NCBI GenBank assembly: GCA_018830685.1
Contig: JAHJRR010000096.1
Coordinates: 1 to 6,394 of the forward strand
Source of the DNA: Nanobdellota archaeon
GTDB lineage: Archaea > Nanobdellota > Nanobdellia > Pacearchaeales > GW2011-AR1
DNA: 6,394 nt
Reading direction: 5' to 3'
Of the stretch, positions 1 through 3,936 are shown one piece after another. Made by a program: the position numbers and the translations under genes. Below the pieces are notes generated by a model. That model worked only from the letters and a program-made list of their open reading frames with translations. It ran no database searches and was not told the DNA's origin. Positions within the stretch are counted from its first letter, which is position 1, and the number at the start of each line of letters is the position of its first letter.

Positions 1-1141
1 AAACAGTTTTACCTTTCCTGGTTGAAAATTTCTTTTTGTTTTTTCCGAGGTAGTGCCCGTGATAGGCATGAACGCAGTCTTTTGCCCATTTGTATCCTAG
101 GAGTTCTGATATTTTGAATAGTTGCTTGAAATAAAGTTCTTGTTCTCTTCCGACTTCATAAATCATTTTTCCGAATTTGTATCTTTTGTATCTGTCAATA
201 GCTGCGGCGAGATCTCTTGCAATATAGATAGTTGTCCCATCACTCTTCTCAATTATTGCGTGTTCCAGTCCGTATGGAGTGAGGTCAATAACATAGGCTC
301 CTTTACTTTTTTTGAGGAGGTTTTTTTCTTTTAGCATTTCTAGGATTTCTCCAGATTTTTTACTATAATCAGACTCCCCATCAATTGAATCAAAGGTTAT
401 TCCCAGTTTTTTGTACAACTCATTGAATTCGTTTATACTGAAATTTCTGAAAAGTTTCCAGAGCATTAATGATTTTTTGTTTCCATCTTCCAAGGCCCTG
501 AATTCTTCTCTTGCTTTTTTTTCGTAAGCCTTCTTGTTTGATTTTACATAAACATCCATTAGATGTTTTGTAGGATCTTTCTGAAGTTTCTTTTCGTTAC
601 CGAATTTTTCATATCCAAATAATAGTTTCCCGAATTGTGTCCCCCAGTCTCCAAGATAGTTTAATCTAACAACCCTATGTCCTGTGAATTCGTAAATGTT
701 TGCTAAAGAGTTTCCAATAATTGTTGAACGGAGATGGCCAATTCCAAAGGGTTTTGCGATATTCGGTGAAGAGAATTCTACAACCACTTTTTTGTTCTTT
801 CCTAATTCAGATTTTCCATAATTCTTTTTTTGTGTTATGACGTCCCACACGACTTGTCGTGCTAGACTTTTTCTATTGACGAAGAAATTTATGTAAGGTC
901 CTTTTGTTTGTATGTCTTCAAAATCTGTGCTTGGTGGTTCGCCTATTTTCTCTCTTAATTCTATCGCAATCTGTTGAGGACTGTCATGAAGTTGTTTTGA
1001 AAGAAAGAAGCAAGGAAATGCAAAATCGCCCATGTCTGCAGAAGGGGGAGTTTCAATGAGATTCTCAAGCTCCTCATCTTTTAGAGAAATGTTCTTTTCC
1101 TTTAGAGCTCTTTTAAGAATTCTTATCACGACTTTTTTCAT
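1..1141 (-). CDS. argS: Arginyl-tRNA synthetase, N-terminal two thirds (C-terminus beyond left edge)
   Basis: Class I synthetase that charges tRNA-Arg with arginine using ATP, in the cytoplasm. My translation of the minus strand gives 380 open codons from an ATG at 1139-1141, with no stop before the window edge; the family is usually about 550-630 residues, so the anticodon-binding domain is missing. Residues 1 to about 90 look like the ArgRS-specific N-terminal domain (ADMGDFAFPCF at about 35-45). The catalytic core follows, with SSPNIAKPFGIGHLRS at 124-139, the ArgRS form of the HIGH motif, then NYLGDWGTQFGK. A late conserved block, VGREQELYFKQLFKI, precedes KFSTRKG at 371-377, the KMSKS-equivalent loop. 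The usual Met of that loop is Phe here. The start is supported by family alignment and by a TATA-like box about 26 nt upstream. Identity is secure. The gene follows tRNA-Leu on the same strand but probably has its own promoter. Confidence 0.96.
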   Translation of the reverse strand, partial: MKKVVIRILKRALKEKNISLKDEELENLIETPPSADMGDFAFPCFFLSKQLHDSPQQIAIELREKIGEPPSTDFEDIQTKGPYINFFVNRKSLARQVVWDVITQKKNYGKSELGKNKKVVVEFSSPNIAKPFGIGHLRSTIIGNSLANIYEFTGHRVVRLNYLGDWGTQFGKLLFGYEKFGNEKKLQKDPTKHLMDVYVKSNKKAYEKKAREEFRALEDGNKKSLMLWKLFRNFSINEFNELYKKLGITFDSIDGESDYSKKSGEILEMLKEKNLLKKSKGAYVIDLTPYGLEHAIIEKSDGTTIYIARDLAAAIDRYKRYKFGKMIYEVGREQELYFKQLFKISELLGYKWAKDCVHAYHGHYLGKNKKKFSTRKGKTV

Positions 1142-1157
1142 GCTGTTAAAAAGGATA

Positions 1158-1171
1158 TATAGTTAATAAAG
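1158..1171 (-). promoter_or_regulatory. TATA-like promoter box of argS
   Basis: On the minus strand the segment reads CTTTATTAACTATA. Its centre lies about 24-27 nt upstream of the argS ATG at 1141, the spacing expected in archaea when transcription starts at or next to the start codon (leaderless mRNA). No Shine-Dalgarno sequence precedes the ATG, which fits. The adjacent ATATAT (1155-1160) is also TATA-like but would be too close to the ATG. Confidence 0.55.
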
Positions 1172-1204
1172 ATTTTCGTCGTTTTTGAGAAGAGATGTTA
1201 CTGC

Positions 1205-1250
1205 CTCCAATCGTCGGAGATTTGTTGCTCCGCGTTGATTTTTAGTCAAC
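1205..1250 (-). other. Cluster of short hairpins between tRNA-Leu and argS
   Basis: Three short inverted repeats are visible. GTTGA/TCAAC (1234-1238 with 1246-1250) closes a 7-nt loop shaped like an anticodon arm. CGGAG/CTCCG (1215-1219 with 1228-1232) closes an 8-nt loop. CTCC/GGAG (1205-1208 with 1216-1219) closes a 7-nt loop and competes with the second hairpin for 1216-1219. They lie upstream of the likely argS promoter, so they would not be in a leaderless argS mRNA. They could belong to a longer transcript from the tRNA promoter, or be remnants of decayed tRNA-like sequence. No RNA family is recognised. Confidence 0.3.
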
Positions 1251-1286
1251 TGTTGAATGAATTGCGAACCTATTTCAATGTGAATC

Positions 1287-1308
1287 ATGAGAGAGACAGG
1301 GTTCGAAC
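1287..1308 (-). repeat. Imperfect direct repeat of the tRNA-Leu 3' end, copy 2
   Basis: These 22 nt match 1352-1373 at 21 of 22 positions; the only difference is A at 1292 versus G at 1357 on the plus strand. The two copies are offset by 65 nt. The repeated unit covers the T-loop, the 3' strand of the T-stem, the 3' acceptor strand, the discriminator base and one following base. The mismatch would still let this copy pair with the tRNA-Leu 5' acceptor strand through a G-U wobble. Confidence 0.85.
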
Positions 1309-1352
1309 TTAAAACCACCACCGGGTTTTCGATCCTGGTGCCATTGAACCTA
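1287..1352 (-). pseudogene. Degenerate tRNA-like element downstream of tRNA-Leu
   Basis: On the minus strand it begins with a D-arm-like TAGGTTCAATGGC. A stem CACCAGG/CCCGGTG with one A-C mismatch and an 8-nt loop (ATCGAAAA) follows. The element ends in a T-loop, T-stem 3' strand and acceptor 3' strand almost identical to those of the neighbouring tRNA-Leu. It lacks a 5' acceptor strand to pair with its CTCTCTC end, its T-stem 5' strand (TTAAG) does not pair with CCTGT, and the D-arm cannot form together with the anticodon stem. If the loop were an anticodon loop, the triplet after U33 would be CGA (Ser). A functional tRNA with unusual introns or trans-splicing cannot be excluded, but a broken copy is the simpler reading. 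Confidence 0.4.
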
Positions 1353-1499
1353 TGAGGGAGACAGGGTTCGAACCTGCGTAGGCACTAAGCCACAGCCTAT
1401 CTTCCGAGCCCACACGAGATATTGAATATCAAACGATAGTCTCTACCACGAAATCGCTCGACTTAAGGGCTGCCCGTTTGACCACTCCGGCACTCCCTC
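1353..1499 (-). tRNA. tRNA-Leu(UAA) with a 63-nt intron after position 37
   Basis: Type II tRNA. The acceptor stem GAGGGAG (1499-1493) pairs perfectly with CTCCCTC (1360-1354), followed by discriminator A at 1353; CCA is not encoded. T8 G9 are followed by D-stem CCG/CGG. The anticodon stem CAGCC pairs with GGCTG (1397-1393) around loop CTTAAG, giving U33 and anticodon UAA (1465-1463), followed by G37. The long variable arm has stem GGC/GCC, as leucine tRNAs require, and the T-arm is GCAGG-TTCGAAC-CCTGT. After G37 the sequence departs from the cloverleaf and rejoins at A38 (1398), so an intron is needed. The spliced tRNA would be 84 nt, normal for tRNA-Leu. It decodes UUA, and by wobble UUG. 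An A/T-rich TATA-like box lies upstream. Confidence 0.93.
1399..1461 (-). other. tRNA-Leu intron at canonical 37/38 site
   Basis: The boundaries follow from the cloverleaf: exon 1 ends at G37 (1462) and exon 2 begins at A38 (1398). The junction fits a bulge-helix-bulge substrate of the archaeal tRNA splicing endonuclease. Bulge 1 is AG|T, the central helix is CTTA opposite GAAG, and bulge 2 is AT|A. Only three of the four central pairs are Watson-Crick; the fourth is A-G. Next to it an intronic helix CGAGC/GCTCG forms. The intron also contains the hairpin GATAT-TCA-ATATC. At 63 nt it is far too short for a group I intron. Confidence 0.82.
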
Positions 1500-1514
1500 C
1501 CATATTTCCAGAGA

Positions 1515-1531
1515 TTAATATTAGTTAAAAA
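1515..1531 (-). promoter_or_regulatory. TATA-like promoter of tRNA-Leu
   Basis: The minus strand reads TTTTTAACTAATATTAA, centred about 25 nt upstream of the mature tRNA 5' end at 1499. That would place the start of transcription at or just before the acceptor stem. It is an A/T-only block in an otherwise mixed stretch. The TrmB-family gene upstream ends at 1575, so a separate promoter here is expected. Confidence 0.5.
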
Positions 1532-1545
1532 GGTTCTTGTAGTCT

Positions 1546-1551
1546 AAAAAA
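1546..1551 (-). terminator. U-tract terminator after the TrmB-family gene
   Basis: Six consecutive T residues on the minus strand lie 24 nt downstream of the stop codon at 1575, with no stable hairpin before them. This is the form of archaeal intrinsic or aCPSF1-assisted terminators, which depend on U-tracts rather than stem-loops. It sits just before the tRNA promoter and would separate the two units. Confidence 0.45.
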
Positions 1552-1574
1552 TAGCATTTTGATACTGGCTAATT

Positions 1575-2354
1575 TTAACAAGCCTTCTCAAAAAGCGCGG
1601 CGAACGCTTGTGCAAAGAACTCGGAGTTTATCCATATTGCCGTGTCGTCTCTTTCTTTTTCTGTCTGGTCTTTAGATAGATAAAATAAAATCTCTTTTCT
1701 ATCAACTATGAAGAATTTTGCTTCGATATCAATTTTCTTTATCTTTGTTTGAAAATCTGTACTTATCTTCTTTATTAGTGCCTCATTTCCAGACAGTGCA
1801 ATTCTAATGTCTATACCTTCTTTTTGGAGCGCACGTATTGTTTGGCTAAATAGTTTTAGTTTTGAGTTTACGTCCTCTGCGTTTGTGCAAATTATGACTT
1901 CCTTATCCGCATTTCTCAAAACTTCTTTAAGATAATTGGAGATGTTAGATCTTCCTTTTAGTGCGGCAGATAAATCTTCTCTCTTCATAGGGCTCAACCC
2001 CTCTTTGTAGAATTCCTCTAGTTTTGCATACTCCTCTGTTTCTTTTATACTAGAAAGGGAAACCATCTTTTCATCGGCTTCGCTCTTTACATTGTTCTTT
2101 AGTTTTTCAATAATAAGATGAGGTTTTACTCCGATGTATTTCACGGGCTTTCCTAGTTTTACTATTGCAAACCCTTTCTTTTCTAGACTTTCCAGAACGT
2201 CATAAGTTCTTGAACGAGGGACATTTGAAACTTGTGCTATTTGCCCTGCAGAAGCTACACCTTTCCCGAGAAGAGCTAGCCAGACTTTTGTCTCATAGAT
2301 GTTAAGTCCGAAATAGTCTCTTATCTTGCTTAGAAGTTCTTGTTTTACGAGCAT
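1575..2354 (-). CDS. TrmB-family transcriptional regulator
   Basis: 259-residue DNA-binding regulator. Residues about 8-78 form a winged helix-turn-helix typical of the TrmB/sugar-specific family: GLNIYETKVWLALL, then ASAGQIAQVSNVP and the recognition helix RSRTYDVLESLEKKG (47-61), then a short wing ending KPVKYIGVKP. A helical linker follows, rich in Glu and Lys (about 80-120). Residues about 133-259 resemble the PLD-like effector domain of short TrmB-like proteins (KEVIICTN, KFFIVDRKEILFYL, TAIWINSEFF). At 259 residues it is shorter than sugar-sensing TrmB proteins, so sugar binding should not be assumed. The start at 2354 lies 1 nt after the upstream stop and has a strong Shine-Dalgarno site, so it is translated from an operon mRNA with the upstream unknown gene. 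The effector and targets are unknown; that neighbour is an obvious candidate. Confidence 0.9.
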   Translation of the reverse strand: MLVKQELLSKIRDYFGLNIYETKVWLALLGKGVASAGQIAQVSNVPRSRTYDVLESLEKKGFAIVKLGKPVKYIGVKPHLIIEKLKNNVKSEADEKMVSLSSIKETEEYAKLEEFYKEGLSPMKREDLSAALKGRSNISNYLKEVLRNADKEVIICTNAEDVNSKLKLFSQTIRALQKEGIDIRIALSGNEALIKKISTDFQTKIKKIDIEAKFFIVDRKEILFYLSKDQTEKERDDTAIWINSEFFAQAFAALFEKAC

Positions 2355-2355
2355 T

Positions 2356-2700
2356 TTATTCAGAACCTCCTTGTTTTATCTCATTGATTATTTTTTCTAA
2401 TTCGCCAGAAACTTCTGAGAGAGGTTTGTCTATTAAAAGATTTAATTTCCTTGAATAATCCATAAGAGTTTCAGAAGTTAAACTGAATCCGGTGTTATAG
2501 ATAATTCTTTTTGCGATTTCTCTCGTAACCTCAAGATTGTCTATATATCGATTGAATATTTCTAGCAACTTTTCTGAATAATCCATAGAACTTAATTTTC
2601 TCTTATCAGGAAACAAAGCACTTCCCATCTGGAGATGAATAGTCCCCTCAGGAGTTTCACTAATTATAAGATAATTATTTCTATTTTTATCAATTTCCAT
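2356..2700 (-). CDS. Unrecognised 114-residue helical protein with an internal MDYS repeat
   Basis: I do not recognise a family. The longest frame opens at 2754 (132 residues), but I prefer the ATG at 2700. The extra 18 residues are a basic stretch (MKRTTHRKFYKRHNRR) whose DNA contains a good TATA box (2722-2731), centred 26 nt upstream of 2700, so they would lie in promoter DNA. From 2700 the protein begins with a strand-rich part (NYLIISETPEGTIHLQMGSAL). It then appears largely alpha-helical and charged. MDYS-x-KL occurs twice, at residues 39-45 and 80-86, 41 residues apart, suggesting a duplicated helical unit. No signal peptide, membrane segment or metal-binding cysteines are visible. It is soluble by appearance. 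Its stop lies 1 nt before the TrmB-family start, so it may be controlled by, or work with, that regulator. Function unknown. Confidence 0.78.
   Translation of the reverse strand: MEIDKNRNNYLIISETPEGTIHLQMGSALFPDKRKLSSMDYSEKLLEIFNRYIDNLEVTREIAKRIIYNTGFSLTSETLMDYSRKLNLLIDKPLSEVSGELEKIINEIKQGGSE
2364..2372 (-). promoter_or_regulatory. Strong Shine-Dalgarno site of the TrmB-family gene
   Basis: AAGGAGGTT on the minus strand; its GGAGG core ends 11 nt before the ATG at 2354. It matches the conserved 16S rRNA 3' end well and fixes the start of this downstream operon gene. It lies inside the last codons of the upstream gene. Confidence 0.75.
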
Positions 2701-2720
2701 AATATTTCTTCTATTATGTC

Positions 2721-2731
2721 GTTTATAAAAC
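2721..2731 (-). promoter_or_regulatory. TATA box with inverted repeat, promoter of the orf114-trmB operon
   Basis: The minus strand reads GTTTTATAAAC. The centre is about 26 nt upstream of the ATG at 2700, the archaeal leaderless geometry. The box is also a perfect short inverted repeat, GTTT-ATA-AAAC on the plus strand. A bound regulator could occlude TBP here; the repeat may equally be chance in A/T-rich sequence. Confidence 0.6.
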
Positions 2732-2765
2732 TTTCTATGTGTTGTTCTTTTCAAGTGGGTACAGA

Positions 2766-3668
2766 TTAGAAAACAAGATAACTAACGGCCATACCTAAGA
2801 AGATTCCAATCGTGATGAAAGGCATTGCTGGGTAGAACTTCTTTTTTTCTGAAAAGAAGAATAAATATCCTAAGCCGAGTGCGGCTCCAATTATGACGAA
2901 AAGTGCGGAGCCCAAGCCGAGAGTTTTTAACATTACTCCCGCGGTTATAATCGGGAAGACTACGTCGCCGCCACCGAGGATTGCGACACTCGCTTTTATT
3001 TTCTTTTTTTCCAGATCCTTTTTTGAAATAGTATTTTTCCAGATTTTTATTTTTTCTTTGGTTTGTTTTGAAATGTAAGGGACAAAGAATCCCGAAAAGA
3101 CTTTCAAATTATCTATCTGATATCTAGCCATTTTTTGCATAATACCCGAATGCCAAACTGCCCACATGTCGTATATCGAGATTAACACTAGGAGTGTCGC
3201 GATTGTGTAAACGTTTAAGATGGGAACGAAAACAGCTGCGAGTCCGGGATAGATTAGTAATTCTGTAGAATTGTGTATTATGAAACTCTGCTTGTATATT
3301 TTAACAAATGCTAAGACGAGTGCTACAATGGTTGAGATTATCAAAGCTCTTGGTAAGAACCCTGAGACAAAACTCATAAATGTAATAGAGAGTGCTATCG
3401 TAACTACCGCAAAGAACCAGAGTCTGAGGATAAACTCTACTTTAAATTTAGTCAATAAGAAGAATATTGCAATTGCAAATATGAACGCCACAATTATCTG
3501 TGGCAAGATTCCTATGAAACCAATATTTGTTTCAGGTGTTGGAGGCTCTAGACCAAAAGGGAGAGTGTTCCCTTCTTGGAGATAGTATCCTACCACATAA
3601 ACTCCTATTAATTGGGTAATAAGAAACATCGTTAAGAGAATTGCAGTTATCTTAAAATTGTGTTTCAT
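2766..3668 (-). CDS. Presenilin/signal-peptide-peptidase-like intramembrane aspartyl protease
   Basis: 300-residue polytopic membrane protein of the presenilin-homologue (PSH, peptidase family A22) group, which cleaves transmembrane helices of its substrates. Both catalytic signatures are present: YD at 166-167 (ISIYDMWAVWHS) and GxGD-type LGGGDVVFP with Asp235. PAMP at 280-283 corresponds to the conserved PAL region near the C-terminus. About nine hydrophobic segments can be drawn (roughly 9-30, 50-72, 79-100, 103-122, 131-152, 153-172, 227-247, 249-271, 279-299), the family topology. A Lys-rich loop (200-226) separates the two catalytic helices. Length matches archaeal PSH enzymes. The start codon overlaps the stop of the small membrane gene upstream (ATGA), so translation is probably coupled; only a weak Shine-Dalgarno-like GAGA precedes it. 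The natural substrates of archaeal members are unknown. Confidence 0.93.
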   Translation of the reverse strand: MKHNFKITAILLTMFLITQLIGVYVVGYYLQEGNTLPFGLEPPTPETNIGFIGILPQIIVAFIFAIAIFFLLTKFKVEFILRLWFFAVVTIALSITFMSFVSGFLPRALIISTIVALVLAFVKIYKQSFIIHNSTELLIYPGLAAVFVPILNVYTIATLLVLISIYDMWAVWHSGIMQKMARYQIDNLKVFSGFFVPYISKQTKEKIKIWKNTISKKDLEKKKIKASVAILGGGDVVFPIITAGVMLKTLGLGSALFVIIGAALGLGYLFFFSEKKKFYPAMPFITIGIFLGMAVSYLVF

Positions 3669-3901
3669 ACTAGTCTCTTTACTATGTTTTTAGTGAAGTA
3701 AAGAATCACTATACCAAGGACAAGAGAAATTAAGAAACTTACTAGGGGATTTTGGGGGTATAAGTATAAATCCATAAGGCCCCACACACCACGCCAGAAG
3801 GAGACTATCGCAAATGCAATCAAAATTGTGTGGGCAATTTTTTTAAAACTTCTTCTAGAAAATTTGTTTTTTTTAGAAATATTCTCATTCTTATTTGTCA
3901 T
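3665..3901 (-). CDS. Small two-helix membrane protein, partner gene of the presenilin-like protease
   Basis: 78 residues. A basic, Lys/Arg/Asn-rich N-terminus (1-22) is followed by two hydrophobic segments at about 23-43 and 53-70, and a basic C-terminal tail (KNIVKRLV). The positive-inside rule would place both ends in the cytoplasm. Between the helices lies FWRGVWGLMDLYLYP (35-49), rich in Trp, Arg and Asp and unusual for a plain anchor; it looks like a conserved functional turn, though I cannot name the family with certainty. The last bases overlap the ATG of the presenilin-like gene by 4 nt, the tightest link in the window. This suggests a partner, chaperone or substrate, but it is context only. 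A TATA-like box 27 nt upstream of the ATG supports this start and a leaderless message. No cysteines or signal-peptide cleavage site are evident. Confidence 0.82.
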   Translation of the reverse strand: MTNKNENISKKNKFSRRSFKKIAHTILIAFAIVSFWRGVWGLMDLYLYPQNPLVSFLISLVLGIVILYFTKNIVKRLV

Positions 3902-3920
3902 TTAACATAATAGAAAAAGA

Positions 3921-3936
3921 GGTTTTTAAATTTAAA
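3921..3936 (-). promoter_or_regulatory. TATA-like promoter of the small membrane protein/presenilin operon
   Basis: The minus strand reads TTTAAATTTAAAAACC, centred about 27 nt upstream of the ATG at 3901, and abuts the aCPSF1 stop codon (3937-3939). No Shine-Dalgarno sequence precedes 3901, consistent with a leaderless message. Between the box and the ATG there is a run of five T (3914-3918), which could also serve as the 3' end signal of the aCPSF1 transcript. Confidence 0.55.

Noticed and set aside
122..334. Plus-strand frame of 70 codons
   Set aside because: It lies opposite the argS coding sequence, is low-complexity Phe/Ser-rich, and has no recognisable domain; it is a shadow of argS.
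1205..1232. Attenuator or riboswitch controlling argS
   Set aside because: The likely argS promoter is downstream of the hairpins and the message looks leaderless, so the RNA would normally not include them.
1287..1373. att sites flanking an integrated element
   Set aside because: The repeats are only 65 nt apart with no integrase or cargo between them. An ancient integration scar remains possible but cannot be claimed.
1399..1461. Group I intron in tRNA-Leu(UAA), as in cyanobacteria
   Set aside because: The insert is only 63 nt, sits after position 37, and has a bulge-helix-bulge-type junction; group I introns are much larger.
2893..3585. Two plus-strand frames opposite the presenilin-like gene
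   Set aside because: The minus-strand frame carries the YD, GxGD and PAL-type motifs. The plus frames show no family features or promoters.
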